This document shows positions 9,044-17,189 of a stretch of DNA of 64,000 bases, one piece after another. The stretch is from Photobacterium damselae (GTDB taxonomy: Bacteria > Pseudomonadota > Gammaproteobacteria > Enterobacterales > Vibrionaceae): contig NZ_PYOG01000008.1 in the NCBI RefSeq assembly GCF_003026815.1, positions 62,001 through 126,000 of the forward strand, read 5' to 3'. The first letter of the stretch is position 1, and the number at the start of each line of letters is the position of its first letter. The position numbers and the translations under genes were made by a program. The notes below the pieces were generated by a model. That model did no database searches. It was not told where the DNA came from and worked only from the letters and a program-made list of their open reading frames with translations.

Positions 9044-9784
9044 ATGGCTAACTGGGTTGAAGCAACTGTTATCAAAAATCATCATTGGAATGACGATTTA
9101 TTTAGTCTTACGTTAGATGCTCCTGTTGAAACGTTCACGGCAGGTCAATTTACTAAACTGGCCCTCGATATTGATGGCACTCGAGTTCAACGTGCGTATT
9201 CTTATGTTAATTCCCCTAATGCCCCACTTGAGATTTACGCAACTCGAGTCGCTGATGGTTTGTTGTCACCAAAACTCCACGCATTAAAAGAAGGTGATAA
9301 AGTCTTCATTACGCCCCAAGCCAATGGTTTCTTCACATTAGATGAGGTTCCAGAGGGTGATATCTTATGGTTATTTGCTACCGGAACCGCAATTGGCCCT
9401 TACTTATCAATCTTAGGTGAGCCTACTGTGTGGCAGCGTTTTAACACCATTGTATTAGTTCATGCGGTTAGATACCAAGCAGACCTAAGCTATCAACAAA
9501 CCGTTGCCAAATTCCAAGCCGATCATCCTAATCAGCTTTACTATCAACCATTTGTTAGCCGAGAATCGATTGCCAATACCTTAGCCGGACGAATCCCTCA
9601 AGCAATCAGTAATGGCAGTCTTGAGCAAGTCTTAGAACTGTCACTCATTCCTGAGCACAGTCAAATCATGTTATGTGGTAATCCACAAATGGTTCGCGAT
9701 ACTAGAGAAGCGCTAGAAGGCAAAGGGTTTAAGAAAAATCTTCGTCGTAAACCCGGGCAGATTACGATGGAAAATTACTGGTAA
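9044..9784 (+). CDS. fpr: Ferredoxin/flavodoxin-NADP+ reductase Fpr
   Basis: Fpr is a cytoplasmic FAD enzyme that transfers electrons between NADPH and flavodoxin or ferredoxin, supporting oxidative-stress defence and radical enzymes. The 246-residue protein has the FAD-binding RAYSYVNSP stretch (residues 49-57), the NADP-binding GTAIGPYLS motif, CGNPQMVRDT, and the terminal YW typical of the bacterial subclass. A strong Shine-Dalgarno AGGAGGT overlaps the region just after the upstream regulator stop, so the two are co-transcribed. Confidence 0.96.
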   Translation: MANWVEATVIKNHHWNDDLFSLTLDAPVETFTAGQFTKLALDIDGTRVQRAYSYVNSPNAPLEIYATRVADGLLSPKLHALKEGDKVFITPQANGFFTLDEVPEGDILWLFATGTAIGPYLSILGEPTVWQRFNTIVLVHAVRYQADLSYQQTVAKFQADHPNQLYYQPFVSRESIANTLAGRIPQAISNGSLEQVLELSLIPEHSQIMLCGNPQMVRDTREALEGKGFKKNLRRKPGQITMENYW

Positions 9785-9815
9785 TCAAGCCGAAATCTCA
9801 GTAAAACTTCATACT

Positions 9816-9866
9816 TACCAATATTTCATTGCTGACTATACTCAAATAAGGCATGAGATATTGGTA
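9816..9866 (+). other. Long imperfect hairpin between fpr and the DUF3135 gene
   Basis: TACCAATAT-T-TCAT at 9816-9829 pairs with ATGA-G-ATATTGGTA at 9853-9866. The right arm ends eight bases before the next start codon and runs into its presumed ribosome-binding site, so it may affect translation or end the fpr message. Confidence 0.55.
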
Positions 9867-9873
9867 GGTACCT

Positions 9874-10203
9874 ATGGCATCACTTCCCTCTTTCGATGAC
9901 TTAATGCAACTGGCTAAAGATGACCACAAACAACTGACCATATTACGTCAGCAGTTGTGCCAAGAATTTATTGCCTCTTGTCCTGCATCTAACCAAACAC
10001 AGCTACAAGCACAACAACATCGCTTAAATCTGCTAATTGCTCGCAGCCAGCACCCACTTCATACCAATGCTCTACTTCGTCAAGAACTGTTGCGTTTATT
10101 ACAACGACTAACCCTAGCAATTGACAGTCCTGAACAACTTAGTCAGCACAGCGCCAAACTCCATCACATTGCAGAAGGCCGTAAAGTGAAGAAGATCAAA
10201 TAA
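9874..10203 (+). CDS. DUF3135 family protein
   Basis: The 109-residue protein is hydrophilic, Gln- and Leu-rich and probably mostly helical, with no signal peptide or membrane span and a basic end (GRKVKKIK). I recognise it as a DUF3135 protein, a family seen mainly in Vibrionaceae and relatives whose function is unknown. It sits alone between fpr and tpiA in the same direction, behind a long hairpin. No catalytic motif is visible. Confidence 0.75.
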   Translation: MASLPSFDDLMQLAKDDHKQLTILRQQLCQEFIASCPASNQTQLQAQQHRLNLLIARSQHPLHTNALLRQELLRLLQRLTLAIDSPEQLSQHSAKLHHIAEGRKVKKIK

Positions 10204-10369
10204 GGGTGCCATCTTGCCTTGAACTCAGGCTATAATAATTCCCATTCGAGTGTGTCGATGACCTTTCTGGAATCAAACGGTAGAAACTGTTTTTGCAAAA
10301 ATATTGCGAACGTTCCATTCACATTTGCTGTGGAAAAAGGTACAAACAAGCACATTAATGATTTTGGAC

Positions 10370-10405
10370 AGTAAAAATATGCATAATGACTGATATATTT
10401 TTACT
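10370..10405 (+). repeat. 11-bp inverted repeat in the tpiA upstream region
   Basis: AGTAAAAATAT at 10370-10380 is repeated inverted as ATATTTTTACT at 10395-10405 with a 14-base spacer, about 45 bases before the tpiA start. It is AT-rich and could be an operator or a leader hairpin. Confidence 0.5.
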
Positions 10406-10449
10406 TAATTGATTTCATTTATTTCATCAAATTGACTTGGAGAAAAGCT

Positions 10450-11220
10450 ATGCGCCATCCTGTGGTTATGGGTAACTGGAAGCTAAACGGTAGCAAGGAA
10501 ATGGTATCTAACCTAATTAAGGGCCTAGACGCTGAACTAAACGGTGTTGAAGGTGTAGATGTAGCGATTGCTCCACCAGTTATGTTCCTAGACCTAGCTG
10601 AGCAGCTAATCAGCAAAGCAAACAACAAGATCATTCTTGGTGCACAGAACGTAGACATCCACGAAAGTGGTGCATTCACAGGTGATATCTCTCCTGCAAT
10701 GCTTAAAGAGTTCGGTGCAACTCACATCATCATTGGTCACTCAGAGCGTCGTGATTACCACAACGAATCTGATGAGTTTGTTGCTCAGAAGTTTGCATTC
10801 CTTAAAGAGCACGGCCTAACTCCTGTTCTATGTATCGGTGAGTCAGAAGCACAAAACGAAGCTGGCGAAACAGTAGCTGTATGTGCTCGTCAAATCGACG
10901 CTGTGATCAAAACTCAAGGCGTTGACGCGCTAAACGGTGCAATCATCGCATACGAACCAATCTGGGCTATTGGTACTGGTAAAGCAGCTACAGCTGAAGA
11001 TGCACAGCGCATCCACGCTGCAATCCGTGCTCACATTGCAGAGCAAAGTGAAGAAGTTGCTAAGAACGTTGTTATCCAATACGGCGGTTCTGTTAAGCCA
11101 GAAAACGCAGCAGCATACTTCGCACAACCAGACATCGACGGTGCTCTAGTTGGTGGCGCAGCTCTAGATGCAGCAAGCTTTGCTGCAATCGCAAAAGCAG
11201 CAGCTGAAGCGAAAAAATAA
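10450..11220 (+). CDS. tpiA: Triosephosphate isomerase TpiA
   Basis: TpiA interconverts dihydroxyacetone phosphate and glyceraldehyde 3-phosphate. The 256-residue TIM barrel carries N9 and K11 (MGNWKLNG), the catalytic-His region IIGHSERR, the catalytic Glu in [11 protein letters not shown] (which includes the mobile loop), and the phosphate-binding [10 protein letters not shown]. The frame is open from TTG 10432, but ATG 10450 with TGGAGA upstream gives the conserved start [10 protein letters not shown]. Codon use is strongly biased, as in highly expressed genes. It is probably monocistronic, with a terminator after it. Confidence 0.98.
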   Translation: MRHPVVMGNWKLNGSKEMVSNLIKGLDAELNGVEGVDVAIAPPVMFLDLAEQLISKANNKIILGAQNVDIHESGAFTGDISPAMLKEFGATHIIIGHSERRDYHNESDEFVAQKFAFLKEHGLTPVLCIGESEAQNEAGETVAVCARQIDAVIKTQGVDALNGAIIAYEPIWAIGTGKAATAEDAQRIHAAIRAHIAEQSEEVAKNVVIQYGGSVKPENAAAYFAQPDIDGALVGGAALDAASFAAIAKAAAEAKK

Positions 11221-11241
11221 TTTATCGATATTTCGATAAAC

Positions 11242-11267
11242 AAAAGGCCACGATTGTGGCCTTTTTT
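11242..11267 (+). terminator. Rho-independent terminator of tpiA
   Basis: AAAAGGCCAC-GATT-GTGGCCTTTT followed by further T residues. Confidence 0.92.
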
Positions 11268-11283
11268 GTATTTGAATTAAAAC

Positions 11284-11312
11284 AAAAAAGCCGATGATAA
11301 ACATCGGCTTTA
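11284..11312 (-). terminator. Rho-independent terminator of pfkA
   Basis: On the minus strand AAGCCGATG pairs with CATCGGCTT around a 5-base loop and is followed by TTTT. It lies 22 bases past the pfkA stop. Confidence 0.9.
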
Positions 11313-11334
11313 ATGCAGAATAATAACTATTTTA

Positions 11335-12297
11335 TTAGAATAGTTTATCTGCAAGAGCGTATAGATCTTTACGAACTGGACGCTTCATGTTTTCAATTGC
11401 ATCAATGATGTCGTGGTGAACCATCTCTTCGTGTTGAATACCAACACAACGACCACCTTCACCTTGAAGTAGAAGGTCAACAGCATAAGCACCCATGCGA
11501 GACGCTAGGATACGGTCAAATGCAGTTGGCTGACCACCACGCTGGATATGACCAAGAACAGTAGCACGTGTTTCACGGCCTGTTTCATCTTCAATGAACT
11601 TAGCCAGTTCATTAACATCAGTCATTAGCTCAGTGATTGCGATAATAGCGTGCTTCTTGCCCTTATCGATACCTTCTTTAACGCGCTCTAGAAGCTTGTC
11701 TTTATTTAGACCTGTTTCCGGCGTAATGATGTACTCACAACCACCTGCAATTGCAGACATTAGAGTTAGATCACCACAGTGACGACCCATCACTTCTACA
11801 ATAGAAATACGCTGGTGAGAAGAAGAAGTATCTCGTAGACGGTCAATTGCATCGATAACAGTATTCATTGCTGTCATGTAACCGATAGTGTAATCAGTAC
11901 CTGCAACGTCGTTATCGATTGTGCCTGGAAGGCCGATACATGGGTAGCCCATCTCAGTTAGCTTCTTCGCGCCCATGTAAGAGCCGTCGCCGCCGATAAC
12001 AACAAGAGCATCGATACCGTGAAGCTTTAGGTTCTCAATTGCTTGAGCACGAACGCTTTCATCTTTAAATTCAGGAAAACGTGCTGAGCCAAGGAAAGTA
12101 CCGCCCTTGTTGATTACATCAGAAACACTTTGACGATCCAGCTTCTTAATTTTGTTCTGGTGTAGGCCTTGGTAGCCATCAAACACACCAAATACTTCTA
12201 GACCTTCTGTTAGTGCTGCACGAACAACACCGCGAACTGCTGCATTCATACCAGGTGCGTCACCACCACTGGTCAAAACACCGATCTTCTTAATCAT
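11335..12297 (-). CDS. pfkA: ATP-dependent 6-phosphofructokinase PfkA
   Basis: PfkA phosphorylates fructose 6-phosphate to fructose 1,6-bisphosphate, the committed step of glycolysis. The 320-residue protein has the ATP-binding [10 protein letters not shown] (residues 9-18), the catalytic TIDND with its Asp near residue 127, the MGRHCG stretch, and GGQPTAFDR near residue 254. Length equals E. coli PfkA. Upstream lies a long non-coding region with a candidate HexR site, and a possible leader hairpin at 12339-12397. Next to the cpx genes, as in E. coli. Confidence 0.98.
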   Translation of the reverse strand: MIKKIGVLTSGGDAPGMNAAVRGVVRAALTEGLEVFGVFDGYQGLHQNKIKKLDRQSVSDVINKGGTFLGSARFPEFKDESVRAQAIENLKLHGIDALVVIGGDGSYMGAKKLTEMGYPCIGLPGTIDNDVAGTDYTIGYMTAMNTVIDAIDRLRDTSSSHQRISIVEVMGRHCGDLTLMSAIAGGCEYIITPETGLNKDKLLERVKEGIDKGKKHAIIAITELMTDVNELAKFIEDETGRETRATVLGHIQRGGQPTAFDRILASRMGAYAVDLLLQGEGGRCVGIQHEEMVHHDIIDAIENMKRPVRKDLYALADKLF

Positions 12298-12419
12298 GGT
12301 TACCCTCTGATATTGGGAATTGAAAAATCAAATCCGAGACGAGTGATCGAAGTTCCCCCCTATCGATCAAGCACCACTATGATGCTTCGCTACTCGTGAA
12401 AACTGTAACTTTCTTACTA

Positions 12420-12436
12420 TTGTCGAAATATTACAA
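12420..12436. promoter_or_regulatory. Candidate HexR operator upstream of pfkA
   Basis: TTGTCGAAATATTACAA matches 15 of 17 positions of the HexR consensus TTGTARTWWWAYTACAA as I recall it. HexR is the RpiR-family regulator of central carbon metabolism in many gammaproteobacteria. The site is about 125 bases before the pfkA start. Regulation is inferred, not shown. Confidence 0.5.
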
Positions 12437-12849
12437 TTTTGCTAAAACTTTTCGTTGATTCATATCACGATCACTGGCGACAAAATGACTAAAGTTACCA
12501 ATCTTATGTTACATAAATTGATAACAATTAAAGCAATGAAACGAATAATTCGCTCAACCAATAGCCGTGAGATATGTAGATTGTGCGCTAGTTTACCCTG
12601 TTTATTGTAATTATCGAAAACGTATTTTTTGTTACGAAACCACAATAAGCTAACCTCGTCCTTTGACAGTAGTAGAGAGTTAGTAACAAACTGGCAAACT
12701 CATGATGACTATTTTAAGCCATCGCTTATATTATCTCTTGCCGAAGTATAGCGGTTTTTATTGAAAACTTAATCACAAAACCCGATGTAACTGTCATTTT
12801 TCTATTCATCTTTTGTTATTTATTAACAAATTTTCGACCAAAGACAAAA

Positions 12850-12873
12850 AAGCCACAGCAATAACTGTGGCTT
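12850..12873 (-). terminator. Rho-independent terminator of cpxP
   Basis: On the minus strand AAGCCACAG pairs with CTGTGGCTT around a 6-base loop and runs into TTTTTT, 20 bases past the cpxP stop. Confidence 0.9.
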
Positions 12874-12893
12874 AAGGCAACATAAACTCAAGA

Positions 12894-13379
12894 TTATTCC
12901 GCGTCTTTACTCCAGCGTTCCGCACACTGCTCAAGATTTTGCTGACGTAACTCTTTGTACTTCTCTTTTTGTTCAGGAGTCAAAATATTCAACATTTTTT
13001 GGCGATTTTCTAACATCTGAACACGACGCTCAACTTGTTGCTGTGACATTTTTTCAGCTAGAGCACGCGCTTGGCCCTCATCAAAAGAGCTTGATAGAAC
13101 TAAATCTTGCATCTGATCATGGTACGCCTTCATCTCTTGACGGTGTTCACCACGATGGCTCTTCATTTCAGCTCGGTTTTCTTGGCGCAGCTCTTTCATT
13201 TTCTCTTGTTGCGCGTCAGTAAGGTTTAGTTGGCTGAAGATTTTTTTCCCGCCATGCATTCCACATTTATCCGAACCATGGTCACCATGATGTTTACCAC
13301 CAAAAGCCATTGCAGATGCTGAACCTACAACCATTGGTAGAGCAATCGCCATTACAAGAACTTTATTTAATTTAGCCAT
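12894..13379 (-). CDS. cpxP: CpxP/Spy-family periplasmic stress protein
   Basis: CpxP is a periplasmic, mostly helical adaptor that damps the Cpx envelope-stress response by acting on the CpxA sensor and helps remove misfolded proteins. The 161-residue product begins with a signal peptide (MAKLNKVLVMAIALPMVVGS, cut probably after ASAMA) and has the two LTxxQ repeats, LTDAQ and LTPEQ. Start 13379 is chosen over the in-frame Met at 13394 because GGAG lies nine bases upstream of it. It is divergent from cpxRA and has a perfect CpxR box upstream. A His- and Gly-rich stretch (KHHGDHGSDKCGMHGG) after the signal could bind metal. Confidence 0.9.
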   Translation of the reverse strand: MAKLNKVLVMAIALPMVVGSASAMAFGGKHHGDHGSDKCGMHGGKKIFSQLNLTDAQQEKMKELRQENRAEMKSHRGEHRQEMKAYHDQMQDLVLSSSFDEGQARALAEKMSQQQVERRVQMLENRQKMLNILTPEQKEKYKELRQQNLEQCAERWSKDAE

Positions 13380-13474
13380 GAGAGTTATCTCCAAGTGTTA
13401 TTCGGTTAGCAGGGCTATCCCCTGTGCTTGAGATAAATACTACACCCTATAAAGTAAATGGCTGTCTAACAAAC

Positions 13475-13489
13475 GTAAAGCTGCGTAAA
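13475..13489. promoter_or_regulatory. CpxR box between cpxP and cpxR
   Basis: GTAAA-GCTGC-GTAAA matches the CpxR consensus GTAAA-N5-GTAAA exactly. It is 95 bases from the cpxP start and 80 from the cpxR start, so it can serve both divergent promoters, allowing autoactivation and negative feedback through CpxP. Confidence 0.85.
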
Positions 13490-13569
13490 GCTAAAATAGA
13501 CAACTTGGCGCTTTCACAAAGATTCGCGATACTAGAGTCAGATAATCGCTCGATATATAAGGTCAGATA

Positions 13570-14259
13570 ATGGCAAAAGTTCTCCTAGTCGATGACGACA
13601 CCGAATTAACAGCACTATTACACGATATTTTAGAAATGGAAGGCTTTGAGGTTGAGCAAGCCAACAATGGTGAACAAGGACTGGAAAAGATCAATGCTAG
13701 CATCGATCTAGTGCTACTTGATGTCATGATGCCAAAAATGAATGGTACTGAAATGCTACGCCGGTTACGTGAGAAATACAGTACACCAGTATTAATGCTT
13801 ACTGCTAAAGGTGATGAAATTGATCGTGTACTAGGTTTGGAACTTGGTGCTGATGACTATCTGCCTAAACCTTTTAGTGATAGAGAATTGTTAGCACGTA
13901 TGCGAGCGATTTTACGTCGAACTCAAGCTTTAGATAACCGAGTTACACATGGAGATACCATTGATTATCAAGACATTACTATTTATCCAGGTCGACAAGA
14001 AGCTTTTTGTCAAAACAGAGCTCTCGATGTTACAGGTACTGAATTAGCATTATTGAGTTACTTTATTCAGCATCCAGGAAAAATCATCTCAAAAGAGGAG
14101 CTTAGCTTAGAAGTCTTAGGCAAACGGCTGGCTCAATTTGATCGCGCGATCGATATGCATGTCTCGAATCTACGTAAAAAGCTGCCGGAACGCTTAGATG
14201 ATAAACCGAGAATTAAAACATTACGTGGCAAAGGCTATCTTTTAGTTGAGGAAGGTTAA
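13570..14259 (+). CDS. cpxR: Two-component response regulator CpxR
   Basis: CpxR is the DNA-binding response regulator of envelope stress. The 229-residue protein has a receiver domain (residues 1-115) with the acidic pocket VDDD and phospho-acceptor D51 in LLDVMMP. The conserved Thr and Lys follow in MLTAKGDE. The winged-helix OmpR-type DNA-binding domain takes up about residues 130-228, with the FDRAIDMHVSNLRKKL recognition region. cpxA starts within its stop codon, so the two are translationally coupled. Confidence 0.97.
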   Translation: MAKVLLVDDDTELTALLHDILEMEGFEVEQANNGEQGLEKINASIDLVLLDVMMPKMNGTEMLRRLREKYSTPVLMLTAKGDEIDRVLGLELGADDYLPKPFSDRELLARMRAILRRTQALDNRVTHGDTIDYQDITIYPGRQEAFCQNRALDVTGTELALLSYFIQHPGKIISKEELSLEVLGKRLAQFDRAIDMHVSNLRKKLPERLDDKPRIKTLRGKGYLLVEEG

Positions 14260-15620
14260 TGCGATTTCCTGCTTTAAACAGTCTCTATGGTCGTATTTTT
14301 ACTATTTTTTGGCTCACCCTATTAGTGGTCGTCATTGCGGTACTCTTGTTACCCAATCTTGATCCAAGAGCGCAGCACACCATTCCTACCTCTCACTTAA
14401 AACGCTTACAGCAGATGGCGCACAATATTGGTGAAGAAATAGATCAATCGCCAATATCACTACCGAGAACACTCAAAGAGTTAACCAGCCACGAAAAACA
14501 CCGTAGTGCACAACTCTATTTCACTACAGAAGACGGCGAAATCTTAGCGCCACTCAAACGCAATCGAGCGCTGCGCAACTTTATTACTATTGCTGATAAC
14601 CCTAAATCACCTCGCCAACGACTGTATGGCCGCTGGATGATGGCTGGCCCCTTTGTTGTTCAGACTCAGCAGCAAAATCTTCTGCTATATGTTGGTCGAG
14701 TCTGGCGTGAGCCGCCACCCTTTTTCATTCAAATTTTAGATAAGCCATTTCAATTACTGCTAGCGACCATGATTGTCAGTACTCCTTTTTTACTGTGGCT
14801 AGCTTGGGTTGTGTCACGCCCAGCCTATCGCTTACAACAGGCTGCTGAACGTGTCGCCAAAGGAGAATTTGAAGTGGACCCTAAATTAGAGCAAGGGCCT
14901 CGTGAATTTAAGCAAGCTGGCGCAAGTTTTAATCAGATGGTCGGAGCCCTTAACCATATGATTTCAGGTCAACAGCGCTTGTTATCTGATATTTCTCATG
15001 AGTTGCGATCACCCCTAACACGATTACGGATGGCAACCGCGCTTGCGACCCGAAAGCAAGGCAGTAGCAAAGAGCTCGATCGTATCGACACCGAAGCTGA
15101 GCGACTTGAAAAAATGATCGGAGAACTATTAGAACTCTCGCGAATGCAGGTCAATAGTCACCAAGAACGCCAACACTTTGATGCTCACTCTCTCTGGTTT
15201 GAAATGCTGGAAGATGCTCGTTTTGAAGCAGAGCAAAATCATAAACAGCTAACCTATAATCAACTAGAAGACTGGCCTATTTGTGGCAACCCCAATTTAT
15301 TGATCAGCGCGTTAGAAAATATCATCCGTAATGCCATTAAATATGGTAACGATCAAATCGAGATCCATTTTCACCAGCAGCACAATCAACTGATTATAAC
15401 CGTTGATGATAATGGAGAAGGCGTTCCAGAAGAGGAACTAAACGATATTTTCCGCCCTTTTTATCGCGTATCAACCGCTCGCGATCGCAGCAGTGGCGGT
15501 ACGGGATTAGGTCTTGCGATAACGGAAAGTGCTTTACGCCAACACAGTGGTAGCGCACAGGCAAGTCGCAGCCCTCTTGGTGGATTACGTATCACACTGC
15601 AACTGCCATTAGCGAAATAG
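14259..15620 (+). CDS. cpxA: Envelope stress sensor histidine kinase CpxA
   Basis: CpxA is an inner-membrane sensor kinase that phosphorylates CpxR when envelope proteins misfold. The 453-residue protein has TM1 at about 14-31, a periplasmic sensor region to about 163, TM2 at about 164-186, a HAMP linker, the phospho-acceptor H247 in SDISHELRSPLTR, and an ATPase domain with N (NIIRNAIKYG), DNGEGV and GGTGLGL boxes. Its ATG shares an A with the cpxR stop (TAATG). E. coli CpxA has 457 residues. Confidence 0.97.
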   Translation: MRFPALNSLYGRIFTIFWLTLLVVVIAVLLLPNLDPRAQHTIPTSHLKRLQQMAHNIGEEIDQSPISLPRTLKELTSHEKHRSAQLYFTTEDGEILAPLKRNRALRNFITIADNPKSPRQRLYGRWMMAGPFVVQTQQQNLLLYVGRVWREPPPFFIQILDKPFQLLLATMIVSTPFLLWLAWVVSRPAYRLQQAAERVAKGEFEVDPKLEQGPREFKQAGASFNQMVGALNHMISGQQRLLSDISHELRSPLTRLRMATALATRKQGSSKELDRIDTEAERLEKMIGELLELSRMQVNSHQERQHFDAHSLWFEMLEDARFEAEQNHKQLTYNQLEDWPICGNPNLLISALENIIRNAIKYGNDQIEIHFHQQHNQLIITVDDNGEGVPEEELNDIFRPFYRVSTARDRSSGGTGLGLAITESALRQHSGSAQASRSPLGGLRITLQLPLAK

Positions 15621-15713
15621 CAGTACAATTGATGACGAGATATTTGCTTGTTGACTTAAGCCTTGTCACAATGCGGTATCACATCGCTAATGTTTAAATA
15701 AGTACCAAAGATC

Positions 15714-16178
15714 ATGTTTGATATTGCACTTTATGAACCAGAAATTGCTCCAAATACCGGTAATATTATCCGTTTATGTGCAAACTGCGGAGCTAACCTA
15801 CATTTAATTGAGCCTTTAGGTTTTGATTTAGAAGAGAAAAAGCTACGTCGCGCGGGTCTTGATTATCATGACTTAGCACATGTATACCGTCATAAAGATT
15901 TTGCGGCATTTAAAGAAGCGATGGGCGATCGTCGTTTATTTGCCTGTACCACAAAGACGACCAATTACCATACCAATGCAAAGTTCGAGCAAGGTGATGT
16001 GTTGATTTTTGGTCCTGAAACTCGTGGATTACCCGCTGAATTTATCGAAAGCCTACCATTAGAGCAACGTCTACGTATTCCGATGCAACCCGATAGTCGC
16101 AGCCTAAACCTTTCTAATGCGGTTGCAATTATCGCGTTTGAAGCTTGGCGACAAATGGACTTTGCAGGCGCAATTTAA
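15714..16178 (+). CDS. trmL: tRNA (cytidine/uridine(34)-2'-O)-methyltransferase TrmL
   Basis: TrmL is a SPOUT-fold dimer that methylates the ribose of the wobble nucleotide in tRNA-Leu isoacceptors. The 154-residue protein has the family start ([19 protein letters not shown]), the FGPETRGLP motif and the knot-forming [14 protein letters not shown] region near residue 120. Length matches E. coli TrmL (157). In E. coli, trmL lies next to cysE-gpsA-secB too. It converges on cysE and shares a perfect palindromic terminator with it. Confidence 0.96.
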   Translation: MFDIALYEPEIAPNTGNIIRLCANCGANLHLIEPLGFDLEEKKLRRAGLDYHDLAHVYRHKDFAAFKEAMGDRRLFACTTKTTNYHTNAKFEQGDVLIFGPETRGLPAEFIESLPLEQRLRIPMQPDSRSLNLSNAVAIIAFEAWRQMDFAGAI

Positions 16179-16196
16179 TTCAACGATAGATTAATA

Positions 16197-16220
16197 AAAG
16201 GCGATCTTAAGATCGCCTTT
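16197..16220. terminator. Bidirectional terminator between trmL and cysE
   Basis: AAAGGCGATCTT followed at once by AAGATCGCCTTT: a perfect 24-base palindrome between converging genes, able to work on both strands. Confidence 0.85.
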
Positions 16221-16236
16221 CTTGTTGTTATAACAT

Positions 16237-17058
16237 TTAAATACCATCGCCAGAGGTAAAAGTCTGAGCATTGCCATTAAATTGCTGATCCATATCCATT
16301 GCGGGTTTAGAGCTACTTGGTCGCCCCACAATTTTAGCCGGAACACCTGCAACAGTAGTATGTGATGGCACGGGATTGAGGACTACCGAACAAGAGCCAA
16401 TTTTAGCCCCTTCGCCAACCTCGATATTACCAAGAATCTTAGCACCTGCACCTATCATGACACCTTCACGAATCTTCGGATGACGATCACCGCTCTCTTT
16501 ACCGGTACCGCCTAACGTCACATCTTGCAGAATTGAGACATCATTTTCGATAACCGCTGTTTCACCAATAACAATACCCGTTGCATGGTCAAACATGATC
16601 CCTTGACCAATTTTTGCAGCTGGATGGACATCAACTTGGCAAGTCACCGAAATCTGATTTTGCAGATACACAGCCAAAGCAACGCGATTTTGTTTCCACA
16701 ACCAGTTAGCCACGCGGTAACCTTGCAAAGCGTGGAAACCTTTTAGGTACAGTAACGGTATAGAATACATAGCTACAGCTGGGTCACGCTCAACTACCGC
16801 ACGAATATCATGAGCTGCAGATTCTGTGATCATACAGTCTGCGGCAAACGCCTCTTCTATTACTTCACGAACCGCCATTGCAGGCATCGAAGGGGTGGCC
16901 AATTTATTGGCTAAAATGTAACTTAATGCTGCAGCAAGATTATCGTGTTTAATGATAGTGGCATGATAGAAACTTGCCAGCATCGGCTCTTGTTCAGCTT
17001 GCTCTCGAGCTTCTTGCTTGATTGCTTGCCAAACTTGGTGTTGATGACATACCTTCAC
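16237..17058 (-). CDS. cysE: Serine O-acetyltransferase CysE
   Basis: CysE makes O-acetylserine from serine and acetyl-CoA, the first step of cysteine synthesis. The 273-residue protein has an N-terminal helical domain and, from about residue 140, a left-handed beta-helix of hexapeptide repeats, with the active-site DHATGIVIGETAVI stretch and a C-terminal DGI that typically docks into cysteine synthase. Start is GTG at 17058 with GAGGA upstream. It follows gpsA after 131 bases that contain a strong terminator-like hairpin, so it may be only partly co-transcribed. Confidence 0.97.
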   Translation of the reverse strand: MKVCHQHQVWQAIKQEAREQAEQEPMLASFYHATIIKHDNLAAALSYILANKLATPSMPAMAVREVIEEAFAADCMITESAAHDIRAVVERDPAVAMYSIPLLYLKGFHALQGYRVANWLWKQNRVALAVYLQNQISVTCQVDVHPAAKIGQGIMFDHATGIVIGETAVIENDVSILQDVTLGGTGKESGDRHPKIREGVMIGAGAKILGNIEVGEGAKIGSCSVVLNPVPSHTTVAGVPAKIVGRPSSSKPAMDMDQQFNGNAQTFTSGDGI

Positions 17059-17111
17059 AACGTCCTCAAGCTCTTTTGATTTAGGGTATTTACTTAACTT
17101 TAACCATTTCT

Positions 17112-17149
17112 AAAAAAAAAACAACGCGAGCTTAGCACTCACGTTGTTT
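17112..17149 (-). terminator. Terminator or attenuator between gpsA and cysE
   Basis: On the minus strand AAACAACGTGAG pairs with CTCGCGTTGTTT (12 positions, one G-T) around a 7-base loop and is followed by a run of T residues. This is a full intrinsic terminator inside what is usually one operon. Confidence 0.8.
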
Positions 17150-17189
17150 GATTTTGTTTAAATGTTTAGCCGTTAAACCAAGCATCTAA

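Larger units (their letters stand above)
12298..12893. other. Long pfkA-cpxP intergenic region
   Basis: These 596 bases hold the pfkA upstream region on one side and the cpxP terminator on the other. Within them are an imperfect inverted repeat at 12339-12397, a candidate HexR site at 12420-12436, and a HexR-like half-site TTGTAATTAT at about 12605. The middle, about 12450-12840, is AT-rich, has no recognisable gene and shows no clear RNA structure by eye. A 61-codon minus-strand frame at 12460-12645 has no supporting features. Confidence 0.6.

Noticed and set aside
10419-10679. Minus-strand frame opposite the tpiA start
   Set aside because: Antisense to a conserved, highly biased gene with no supporting motif.
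12460-12645. Minus-strand 61-codon frame between pfkA and cpxP
   Set aside because: Hydrophobic but without a ribosome site or family match; a chance frame in an AT-rich gap.
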